Under the pieces are notes generated by a model. That model was not told the origin of the DNA, did not search any database, and saw nothing but the letters and a program-made list of their open reading frames with translations. 5,989 nucleotides of DNA from Azonexus sp. (GTDB taxonomy: Bacteria > Pseudomonadota > Gammaproteobacteria > Burkholderiales > Rhodocyclaceae): the NCBI GenBank assembly GCA_030697085.1, contig JAUYQT010000274.1:1-5989 (forward strand). The letters run 5' to 3'. The position numbers and the translations under genes were made by a program. Shown piece by piece: positions 1-5,371 of this stretch; position 1 is the stretch's first letter; each line of letters starts with the position of its first letter.

Positions 1-165
1 TGGGTAGCGCAGATCTCCGCCGTCCGCACCATCGCCCCCTCGATGCAGCCCAACCCCAAGGTCTACATCCCGCTTTCAAAGGCCTCCCCGGCCGCCAACG
101 CCCCAAATACCGCCCAAATGGAGCTCGGCATGGATCACCCCCCGCCCAGAGTCGCCACCGGCTAA
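1..165 (+). CDS. C-terminal fragment of an unrecognised protein
   Basis: An open frame enters from the left edge and ends at the TAA at 163-165, giving 54 visible residues. The sequence begins WVAQISAVRTI and ends in a proline-, alanine- and asparagine-rich tail (for example HPPPRVATG), which looks like a disordered C-terminus. No domain can be recognised from this fragment. The C-rich third positions match the large downstream gene, so it probably belongs to the same element. It is separated from the next gene by 89 bp containing a candidate terminator, which suggests it may be the last gene of its own transcript. The start and most of the gene lie outside the window. Confidence 0.6.
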   Translation, partial: WVAQISAVRTIAPSMQPNPKVYIPLSKASPAANAPNTAQMELGMDHPPPRVATG

Positions 166-175
166 CCCGCTAGCC
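160..175. repeat. Short inverted repeat at the end of the upstream gene
   Basis: GGCTA (160-164) and TAGCC (171-175) are exact reverse complements separated by 6 nt. The left arm overlaps the TAA stop of the upstream gene. There is no T-run after it, so it is at most a weak hairpin and not a complete intrinsic terminator by itself. Confidence 0.3.
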
Positions 176-194
176 AGCCCCCACACCAGCACCA

Positions 195-233
195 CCCGCC
201 ACGCACTGAAAAACAGTGCGCCGGGACTTTTTT
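195..233 (+). terminator. Candidate intrinsic terminator or attenuator before the primase gene
   Basis: CGCACTG (202-208) and CAGTGCG (214-220) form a perfect 7-bp stem around an AAAAA loop. An outer 4-bp stem can pair CCCG (195-198) with CGGG (222-225) across a small asymmetric internal loop. Six T residues (228-233) start two bases after the outer stem. Stem, loop and T-run on the + strand fit a rho-independent terminator. Its right arm contains the GTG at 216, an alternative start of the next gene, which argues against that start. The element lies only 21 nt before the ATG at 255, leaving little room for a promoter, so it may act as an attenuator read through under phage control. Confidence 0.6.
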
Positions 234-243
234 AGCCAAAAAA
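228..243. repeat. T6-AGCC-A6 inverted repeat
   Basis: Six T (228-233) and six A (238-243) flank AGCC. As RNA this would be a weak A/U-only hairpin that could tie up the U-tract of the preceding terminator. As DNA it is a short bend-prone tract. It may also be chance. It stands out only because the surroundings are so GC-rich. Confidence 0.3.
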
Positions 244-254
244 CTGCGCCGCCA

Positions 255-2933
255 ATGAAACCAGACCTCTACGCCGAACTCCTGCCGCGCATCGTTGCCG
301 ACTACGAGCTGAAGACCTCCGACGGCAGCAGCTACCTGCAAGGCGGCAAGTGCCCCAGCTGCGGCAAGAAGGAGCTCTACACCAGCAAGGAACACCCCTG
401 GGTTCTGCGCTGTGGCCGGATCAACAAATGCGGCGCCGAATACCACGTCAAGGATGAATACCCGGAACTCTTCGACAACTGGGGCACCCGCTACGAAAAA
501 ACCCCGGAAGACCCCAACGCCGCTGCCGATGCCTACCTGAAGAGCGCCCGCGGCTTCAATCTCGACCTGATCAAGGGCCACTACACCCAGGAGTCCTACT
601 ACTCCCACGAAAAGAAGATGGGCAGTACCACCGTCCGCTTCCCGATCGCCCCCGGCATTTACTGGGAACGCCTGATCGACCAGCCGTCCCGCTTCGGCAA
701 CAAAAAGGCGCACTTCAACTACGGCGCCAAATACCAGGGCATGGCCTGGTGCCCGCCCATGCAAATGCCACACGATGAAATCTGGATCGTCGAAGGCATC
801 TTCAACAGCATCGCCCTCATGCACCACGGCATTTATGCCGCCTCGGCCATGAGCTGCAACAACTACCCGCACCTTTTCCTGAGCGCCGTCATCGAGCAAT
901 GCGAAGCCGCCGAACGCGACCGCCCCAAGCTCGTCTGGGCGTTCGACGACGGCAAGGCCGGCAACACCTACGCCAAACGCTTCAAGGAACGCAGCGAAAA
1001 GGAAGGCTGGAAATCCAGCTGCGTTTTGATCCGTGGCCAGAACGGCAAATACCCGGACTGGAATGACCAGCACCTGGCTGACCGCCTCAAGGAAGCCGAC
1101 ATCGAGGACTACCGCTACCGCGGCAACCTGCTCGCCGCCAAAAGCGCCGCCGAAAAGTCGCTGATCATGTACCGCCGCAAAGAGTGGTCGATGTTCTATT
1201 TTGACTTCGACAACGCCCTGTTCTGGTTCGAATACGACACCGTTAAATACAACGCCGAATTCGCCAAGATCAAGAAAGAAAAGGAAGGCAGCGGCATCAA
1301 TGACGAGCAGATCAGAGAACTCGCCCTTGAAGCCAGCCGCTCGATCAAGGAAATCGCCAACTGCAAGCCGACCGCCCTCTACTACCAGGCCAATTCCCTC
1401 ACCGACGAATCCTGGTACTACGTCCGCATTGATTTCCCGCACGACGGCCGCCCGGTCAAAAACACCTTCACCGGCAGCCAGCTCTCCAGCAGCAGCGAAT
1501 TCAAAAAGCGCCTGCTCGCCATGGCCCCCGGCGCCCTCTACACCGGCAGCGCCCTCCACCTCGATCTCTGGCTCAAGAAACAGATGTTCGGCATCAAGAC
1601 CGTGCAGACCATCGACTTCATCGGCTACAGCAAAGAGCACGGCGCCTGGGTCTTCGACGACATCGCCGTTAAGAACGGCAGCATCGTCCAGCTTAATGAC
1701 GAAGACTTCTTCGACATCGGCAAGCTGGCCATCAAGTCTCTCAACCAGTCGGTCAGCCTGACCATCAATGGCGACCTCAAGGACTACGACGCCGACTGGG
1801 CCAAGCTGCTCTGGTTCTGCTTCAAGCAAAAAGGCATCGTCGCCCTCGCCTACTGGCTCGGCGCCCTCTTCGCCGAACAGATCCGCTCCGAGCACGCCAG
1901 CTTCCCCTTCATCGAGATCGTCGGCGAACCCGGCTCCGGCAAATCGACGCTGATCGAATTCCTCTGGAAACTCTGCGGCCGCACCGGCTACGAAGGCTTC
2001 GACCCGCAGAAGGCCACCATCGCCGCCCGGGCCCGCAACTTCGCCCAGGTCGCCAACCTGCCCATCGTCCTCATCGAATCCGACCGCGACAGCGGCGAAG
2101 GCGACAAGAACAAGCAAAAAGGCTTCGACTGGGACGAACTAAAAACCGCCTACAACGGCCGCAGCGTCCGCAGCACCGGCGTTAAGAACGGCGGCAACGA
2201 CACCCGCGAACCGCCCTTCCGCGGCGCCCTCGTCATCAGCCAGAACGCCCCGGTCAGCGCCAGCGACGCCTTCATGCAGCGCCTCATGCATACCAGCTTC
2301 GCCCTGCAGCCCCACACCGAAGCCAGCCGCGAAGCCTTCCAGCTGCTTGAGCGCTACCCCGCCGCCAAAGCCTCCGGCTTCGTCCTGCTCGCCACCCGCG
2401 CCGAAGCCGCCATCATGAAAACCATCATCGAGCGCACCCCGCACCACGAAAAAACGCTCGACGCCAACCCGGCCATCAAGCACTTCCGCATCGTCAAAAA
2501 CCACGCCCAACTGATGGCCCTGGTCGACGCCCTCGCCCACGTCGTCAAGATGCAGCCGGAAACCATCGACTCCGTCCACGCCGAAATCACCCGCATGGCC
2601 GAAGAGCGCCAGCACGCCATCAACGCCGACCACCCGCGCGTCCAGGAATTCTGGGAAACCTTCGACTACATCGAAAGCCGCAGCGACGACCAGGCCGTCC
2701 TCAACCACAGCCGCGACGAAAACCTCATCGCGGTCAACCTGAACGAATTCGTCGCCAAGGCCGACGCCCTGCGCCAGCAAATCCCGGAAATGAACGAGAT
2801 CAAGAAGCTGCTCCGCACCAGCCGCACCCGCAAATTCATCGACATCAAGACCGTCAATTCCAGCCTGCGCGGCAGCTCGATCAAGTGCTGGGTTTTCCAG
2901 CGCGAAAAGGCTGGCAGCCGCGCCACCGATTAA
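255..2933 (+). CDS. Phage replication protein: zinc finger, Toprim-like primase region and P-loop helicase-type ATPase
   Basis: This 892-aa protein probably primes and unwinds phage DNA at the fork. Residues 33-59 hold CPSC...C...C (C33, C36, C53, C59), a zinc-ribbon-like motif as in bacterial and phage primases. Residues about 175-290 are Toprim-like: IVEG with E180, AFDDGKAG with D231 and D232, and DWND at 268-271. Residues 557-565 are a Walker A motif (GEPGSGKST, K563). PIVLIESD (603-610) fits Walker B, and GALVISQN (657-664) fits a sensor-1 strand with N664. The last 40 or so residues look like a small winged-helix-type end. ATG 255 is chosen over the in-frame GTG at 216 because GTG 216 lies inside a hairpin arm. 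Neither start has a convincing Shine-Dalgarno sequence, so the start is uncertain. The order zinc, Toprim, ATPase matches prophage-encoded Toprim primase-helicases. The function is inferred from motifs and fold order. Confidence 0.85.
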   Translation: MKPDLYAELLPRIVADYELKTSDGSSYLQGGKCPSCGKKELYTSKEHPWVLRCGRINKCGAEYHVKDEYPELFDNWGTRYEKTPEDPNAAADAYLKSARGFNLDLIKGHYTQESYYSHEKKMGSTTVRFPIAPGIYWERLIDQPSRFGNKKAHFNYGAKYQGMAWCPPMQMPHDEIWIVEGIFNSIALMHHGIYAASAMSCNNYPHLFLSAVIEQCEAAERDRPKLVWAFDDGKAGNTYAKRFKERSEKEGWKSSCVLIRGQNGKYPDWNDQHLADRLKEADIEDYRYRGNLLAAKSAAEKSLIMYRRKEWSMFYFDFDNALFWFEYDTVKYNAEFAKIKKEKEGSGINDEQIRELALEASRSIKEIANCKPTALYYQANSLTDESWYYVRIDFPHDGRPVKNTFTGSQLSSSSEFKKRLLAMAPGALYTGSALHLDLWLKKQMFGIKTVQTIDFIGYSKEHGAWVFDDIAVKNGSIVQLNDEDFFDIGKLAIKSLNQSVSLTINGDLKDYDADWAKLLWFCFKQKGIVALAYWLGALFAEQIRSEHASFPFIEIVGEPGSGKSTLIEFLWKLCGRTGYEGFDPQKATIAARARNFAQVANLPIVLIESDRDSGEGDKNKQKGFDWDELKTAYNGRSVRSTGVKNGGNDTREPPFRGALVISQNAPVSASDAFMQRLMHTSFALQPHTEASREAFQLLERYPAAKASGFVLLATRAEAAIMKTIIERTPHHEKTLDANPAIKHFRIVKNHAQLMALVDALAHVVKMQPETIDSVHAEITRMAEERQHAINADHPRVQEFWETFDYIESRSDDQAVLNHSRDENLIAVNLNEFVAKADALRQQIPEMNEIKKLLRTSRTRKFIDIKTVNSSLRGSSIKCWVFQREKAGSRATD

Positions 2934-2940
2934 CCGCAAT

Positions 2941-2970
2941 ACCCGTATCAACCCGTATCAACCCGTATAA
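2941..2970. repeat. Three tandem 10-bp repeats upstream of the small-gene operon
   Basis: ACCCGTATCA occurs at 2941-2950 and 2951-2960, with a third copy ACCCGTATAA at 2961-2970 (one change). The units are contiguous and fill most of the 54-bp gap between the primase stop and the next ribosome binding site. The 10-bp period puts each copy on the same face of the helix, as in operators or iterons. The first copy also sits in a short dyad, ATAC-CC-GTAT (2939-2948). It could be a DNA operator, an RNA-level translational operator, or slippage-derived spacer. Confidence 0.85.
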
Positions 2971-2974
2971 CAAA

Positions 2975-2980
2975 AAGGAG
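2975..2980 (+). promoter_or_regulatory. Strong Shine-Dalgarno site for the 150-aa gene
   Basis: AAGGAG lies 7 nt before the ATG at 2988 and directly after the tandem repeats. It is the best ribosome binding site in the window and fixes the start of the first gene of the operon. Confidence 0.85.
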
Positions 2981-2987
2981 ATTCACC

Positions 2988-3440
2988 ATGTGCTACATCG
3001 TTCTACCCAAGCCCCCCGTGCAAAGGCTGGTCATCGCCGCCCTGCACGTTCAGAACCTGCTCGACAACGGCACGCTGACCAACGCCTGGGGCGAAGGCAA
3101 GCCAGATGACATCAACACCGCCGTCGCCGCCTTCGACCGTCTCAACGAAGCCGCCGTCGCCCTGTCCGGCGAAGAGAAAGCCGTCACCCCCTTCCTGCGC
3201 TATCGGCAGGAAATCATGGGCAACTACGAAACCGCCTTCCGCCTGCGCGCCATGGTCCTCAACCTGTGGGGCGGCCGTCCGGTGAATCTCGGCCTGCTCT
3301 TCATGAACGCCGACGAGCGCCATACCCGCATCGCCCTCGAATGCATCGTCAGCTACACCACCTACGGCGAGAACGACAGCCACTTCATGGGCCTGGCCGC
3401 CGAAATCATCGACAACGAACCGGTCGAGGTGGCGGCATGA
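2988..3440 (+). CDS. Phage protein of unknown function, 150 aa
   Basis: I do not recognise a named domain. The protein is mostly helical in appearance and soluble, with no signal peptide or membrane segment. Its C-terminal half has a distinctive segment, NADERHTRIALECIVSY followed by GENDSHFMGLAAEI, which looks like the conserved core. The start is well supported by AAGGAG 7 nt upstream. It opens the downstream operon, and its TGA overlaps the next ATG in an ATGA (3437-3440), so translation is probably coupled. The tandem repeats just upstream are the likeliest control point. Its position next to a replication gene suggests an early-expressed accessory role, but this is inference. Confidence 0.85.
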   Translation: MCYIVLPKPPVQRLVIAALHVQNLLDNGTLTNAWGEGKPDDINTAVAAFDRLNEAAVALSGEEKAVTPFLRYRQEIMGNYETAFRLRAMVLNLWGGRPVNLGLLFMNADERHTRIALECIVSYTTYGENDSHFMGLAAEIIDNEPVEVAA

Positions 3441-3829
3441 ACACGACCCCCACCCATGAAGACCCAGAAGTTAAAGCCGAGATGGCCAAACACTTCCGAA
3501 AGATCAACGCCCAACGCGAAATCATAAAAATTGACCGCATTCACGGCGAAGCCGCCCTCCGCCGCCTGCTCCCGGTCGCCCTCGGCAACTCAGGCCAAAG
3601 CCGCCGCATCGCCAGCCTGCTGCTCGGCTGCTACAACGGCACCCGCTTCCCCTTCGATCTGACCAACCTGCGCAGCCTCGACTACACCCTGATGGAAGAC
3701 TGCATGGCCGTTCTCCGCATGGACGCCAACTGCTACCAGGAGGTGCACACCTACTTCGAGAACGGCGGCCAAATCTTCGAGCAGCTGGCCCGCGACTGGA
3801 ATCTGGAAAAGAAAGCGAGCGCATCGTGA
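3437..3829 (+). CDS. DUF7673-like protein, 130 aa
   Basis: The ATG at 3437 overlaps the previous stop (ATGA). The frame stays open upstream, but that extension is a shadow of the preceding gene. The segment LLPVALGNSGQSRRIASLLL, followed by YNGTRFPFDLTNLRSLD and then QEVHTYFENGGQIFEQLARDW, resembles a family I associate with DUF7673, found on phages, plasmids and integrative elements. No biochemical role is known to me for it. It is soluble and mixed in charge. The first 36 or so codons have lower third-position GC (about 61% by hand count) than the rest, with rare codons such as ATA. The GTGA at 3826-3829 couples it to the next gene. The family name is from memory and moderately sure. The reading frame itself is secure. 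Confidence 0.8.
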   Translation: MNTTPTHEDPEVKAEMAKHFRKINAQREIIKIDRIHGEAALRRLLPVALGNSGQSRRIASLLLGCYNGTRFPFDLTNLRSLDYTLMEDCMAVLRMDANCYQEVHTYFENGGQIFEQLARDWNLEKKASAS

Positions 3830-3999
3830 AAGTCCACGAATTAATCGCCCAGCTCGAAGCCAAGCCGCGCAACGCCACGGTCTACGTCGAGTTCCAAGAC
3901 GCCGAAACCGGCGTCCTGATGGTGCGTGCCGTCGAAGGCATCTGCCCGGCGCAATCCCCGGCCTACGGCAGCGCAGTCATCATCGAAATTGAGGAATAA
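3826..3999 (+). CDS. Small phage protein, 57 aa, GTG start
   Basis: A short frame starts with GTG at 3826, overlapping the previous TGA (GTGA), and ends at TAA 3997-3999. It fills exactly the gap between its neighbours. The protein begins MKVHELIAQLEAKPRNATVYVEFQ. This pattern (a short helix, then 'xxP.na.V.V' and a beta strand) is common in small phage proteins that start like M.V.ELI..L...P.dA.V. Third positions are about 77% G or C by hand count, which fits real coding. A purine-rich stretch (GGAAAAGAAAG, near 3806-3816) may help initiation, though coupling to the upstream gene is more likely. Function is unknown. The short length and GTG start make it easy to miss. Confidence 0.75.
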   Translation: MKVHELIAQLEAKPRNATVYVEFQDAETGVLMVRAVEGICPAQSPAYGSAVIIEIEE

Positions 4000-4002
4000 A
4001 CC

Positions 4003-4242
4003 ATGTCGACCGCAGCAATCACCCAGCAACAAGCCACGGACATGGCCAAGCGCCTCGAAAACCTCGGCATGCGTCTTGAATTGGACAAAAGCCCCGACTG
4101 GTACACCGTCGCCAAAGCCGCAGCCCTGCTCGAATCCATCCGCCTCGGCCTCGCCGCCATCGAACCGCCGCCCGTCATCTTCGGCTTCGACATGGCCGCC
4201 CCGGGCGCCGACATCACCGTTCAGAGCACCTTCCATGCTTAA
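4003..4242 (+). CDS. Unrecognised small phage protein, 79 aa
   Basis: The ATG at 4003 follows the previous stop by 3 nt. GAGGAA (3991-3996), inside the end of the previous gene, serves as its Shine-Dalgarno site. The N-terminal half is a likely amphipathic helix (QQQATDMAKRLENLGMRLEL), then SPDWYTVAKAAALLESIRLGL, another helix, and a short tail that looks beta-like (VIFGFDMAAPGADITV). There is no signal peptide, membrane segment or cysteine pair. It overlaps the next gene by 8 nt (4235-4242). I do not recognise the family. A role as a small helical accessory protein of the early operon is all that can be said. Confidence 0.75.
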   Translation: MSTAAITQQQATDMAKRLENLGMRLELDKSPDWYTVAKAAALLESIRLGLAAIEPPPVIFGFDMAAPGADITVQSTFHA

Positions 4243-4708
4243 GGACTTCAAAGCCAAACCCATCGAGGCAGGCCTCGACCAGGCCTTCCCGCGTTACCCG
4301 GCCTCCTCGTCGGTCACCGACATGTTCAATGCCTTCTGGCCGCTCGACCGGCTAATCGATGACCTCTACGCCGGCGAAGTCAGCTATGCCGGCCTGACCC
4401 CGGTGATGATCGACCACGACGGCAGCTATGGCGAAATCGTCCCGTCGCTCAACGGCTGGAGCAGCTGCATGGAACGCATCGCCCGCCGCCTCGACATCCC
4501 GCTCGACCTCGGCCTACTGCGCCGGATCGGCAAGCGCATCGAAAACGGCATCCTGCTCGACGTCGCCGCCATCGACCGCGCCAAAACCCTGATCGACCGC
4601 TGCCGGGCGATCTATCTCGCCTGCCCGGTGCATGTCCGCAAGGCCGCGACGGTGGATGAGTTCATCGAGATCGAGATCGAAGAACTTGGCTTGCGGAGGG
4701 CAGCATGA
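4235..4708 (+). CDS. Phage protein of unknown function, 157 aa
   Basis: The ATG at 4235 overlaps the end of the previous gene by 8 nt. The frame is open further upstream, but that part is antiparallel-free shadow of the two preceding genes, and the 4235 start gives a normal-looking N-terminus (MLKDFKAKPIEAGLDQAFPRY follows in frame). Visible parts are an N-terminal AFPRYPASSS segment, a helical FWPLDRLIDDLYAGE, a compact VMIDHDGSYGEIVPSLNGW motif that may be a beta hairpin, and a long helical C-terminus ending in an acidic EFIEIEIEELGL. No catalytic motif is evident. Third positions are strongly C-biased. Its last codons contain the GGAGGG site for the next gene, and its TGA overlaps that gene's ATG. 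Confidence 0.8.
   Translation: MLKDFKAKPIEAGLDQAFPRYPASSSVTDMFNAFWPLDRLIDDLYAGEVSYAGLTPVMIDHDGSYGEIVPSLNGWSSCMERIARRLDIPLDLGLLRRIGKRIENGILLDVAAIDRAKTLIDRCRAIYLACPVHVRKAATVDEFIEIEIEELGLRRAA
4695..4700 (+). promoter_or_regulatory. Shine-Dalgarno site for the DUF1382 gene
   Basis: GGAGGG lies 4 nt before the ATG at 4705, within the last codons of the preceding gene. The spacing is short, but the match is strong and supports 4705 as the true start. Confidence 0.65.
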
Positions 4709-4890
4709 ACAGAGCGCACCCAGTCGATTTGCGCAAAGCCATTGCCGTAGCAAACGTCTACGTTAAAACCGGAATCCTGTTTGTTCCAATGCCGGTTTTC
4801 AGCAAAGAAGAGCAGGCAGCCCGAGTTGAAGAAGCCGCCGACATTCTTGATCGCGTAGCCATTGAGGCAGAGAAAGGCGGTGCCGCATGA
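4705..4890 (+). CDS. DUF1382 family protein, similar to phage lambda Orf63
   Basis: The 61-aa protein begins MNRAHPVDLRKAIAVAN and continues with GILFVPMPV. The pattern A.PV[DE]LR..I..A, then GI.FVP.PV, then a helix ending near an acidic/lysine tail, is what I remember of DUF1382 and lambda Orf63 (63 aa). Lambda's exo-xis region genes, including orf63, are reported to affect host cell-cycle progression and phage development; the mechanism is not settled. Here the gene sits in an early operon as in lambda. It has ATGA overlaps at both ends. Third-position GC is only about 51% (31 of 61 codons), against about 91% in the next gene, so it looks recently acquired. The assignment is from remembered sequence, not a search. 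Confidence 0.8.
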   Translation: MNRAHPVDLRKAIAVANVYVKTGILFVPMPVFSKEEQAARVEEAADILDRVAIEAEKGGAA

Positions 4891-4896
4891 CCGCCC
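4874..4896 (+). repeat. 23-bp junction repeat, copy 1
   Basis: This stretch spans the end of the 61-aa gene and the start of the 88-aa gene. It matches 5355-5377 at 21 of 23 positions, differing only at 4884 and 4886. It begins AAGGCGGTGC and ends ATGACCGCCC, covering the ribosome binding region, the overlapping stop/start and the first codons (MTA). Confidence 0.85.
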
Positions 4897-5153
4897 TCGC
4901 CCTCTTCGCCGCCACCTACTTTCTGGTGCTCTTCCTCGGCCTGCAAAGCCTCAACGTCAACGGCGGCCACAAGTTCCTCGCCGCCCTGACAAGCTTCGGC
5001 ATCGGCGCCAGCAACATCACCGTCCTCAAAATCATGCCCGGCCCCACCGACCCCTGGGAAGTCGCCGCCTACTGCCTCGGCGGCCCCGCCGGCATCCTCA
5101 CCTCCATGCTCATCCACCCGTGGATGGCCCGCAAATTCGGGAGAAAGTCATGA
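4887..5153 (+). CDS. Small membrane protein with three predicted transmembrane helices, 88 aa
   Basis: The start ATG overlaps the previous stop (ATGA), with AAAGG 9 nt upstream. Hydrophobic segments lie at about residues 3-22 (LALFAATYFLVLFLGLQSL), 30-47 (FLAALTSFGIGASNITVL) and 58-77 (including YCLGGPAGILTSMLIHPW). The C-terminus ARKFGRKS is positively charged and so probably cytoplasmic, placing the N-terminus outside. The glycine-rich LGGPAGI and the GLQSLNVNGGH loop look like conserved family features. I recall similar phage membrane proteins but no known function. Three helices with N-out/C-in resemble class I holins, but the early-operon location, without lysozyme or spanin genes in view, argues against lysis. 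Superinfection exclusion is a possibility. Third positions are about 91% G or C. Confidence 0.8.
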   Translation: MTALALFAATYFLVLFLGLQSLNVNGGHKFLAALTSFGIGASNITVLKIMPGPTDPWEVAAYCLGGPAGILTSMLIHPWMARKFGRKS

Positions 5154-5371
5154 GAATTATCGTCAATACTGAAAGAGTGGCGGAGCTTTCCGCACGCCTG
5201 AAAGAAATCATCGAAACCGAAGGTGCTTGCAAATGCAGCGTCGCCATTGGAGAAATCGATAGCATTCACTTCCGTCTTGAGGCCTTCTCTCCCGAAGAAA
5301 AAGTGGATGAAGACCACGAATGTCCGTTGGTTGAAAACATTTGCCTGAGTGGCGAAGGCGGTGCAGTATGA
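5150..5371 (+). CDS. Acidic small protein with four cysteines, 73 aa, unrecognised
   Basis: The start ATG overlaps the previous stop (ATGA at 5150-5153), with GGGAGAAAG just upstream as ribosome binding site. The frame is open further upstream, but only as a shadow. The protein starts with an MRIIVNTERVAELSARLKEI strand-helix unit, then CKC (C27, C29), a likely beta strand around FRLEAF, an acidic stretch (VDEDHE), and C58 and C65. The CxC plus two later cysteines could bind a metal ion. There are 16 acidic residues against 7 basic. Third-position GC is about 48% (35 of 73), far below the genes on both sides, so it is probably a recent arrival. Its TGA overlaps the start of the methyltransferase gene. 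Function is unknown. Confidence 0.75.
   Translation: MRIIVNTERVAELSARLKEIIETEGACKCSVAIGEIDSIHFRLEAFSPEEKVDEDHECPLVENICLSGEGGAV

Noticed and set aside
216..254. GTG at 216 as the start of the primase-helicase, adding 13 residues
   Set aside because: The GTG lies in the right arm of the perfect hairpin 202-220, lacks a Shine-Dalgarno site, and would put the T-run and A-run inside coding sequence. ATG 255 is preferred, though it also lacks a clear site.
1201..1953. Two + strand frames of 186 and 61 aa inside the primase gene
   Set aside because: They are out-of-frame shadows with serine/threonine/proline/arginine-rich translations, and the primase frame runs through the whole stretch with domain motifs.
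162..2117. A 651-aa open frame on the - strand opposite the primase gene
   Set aside because: It is a by-product of the C-ending codon bias on the + strand. Its translation is a low-complexity string of V, G, A, E, D and F with no recognisable domain, and the + strand gene carries clear motifs.
2139..2951. A 270-aa - strand open frame
   Set aside because: Same kind of antisense shadow of the primase gene, with skewed V/G/A/D/E composition and no motif.
2941..2970. The tandem repeats as a small CRISPR array
   Set aside because: The units are only 10 bp and contiguous, with no spacers.
2966..2971. TATAAC as a promoter -10 element for the small-gene operon
   Set aside because: No -35-like hexamer occurs 16-18 bp upstream and there is no extended -10. 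A start about 7 nt downstream would fall inside the Shine-Dalgarno site, giving a leader of about 10 nt.
4887..5153. Holin call for the three-helix membrane protein
   Set aside because: Topology alone is not enough. No lysis genes are near and the gene lies in an early operon.
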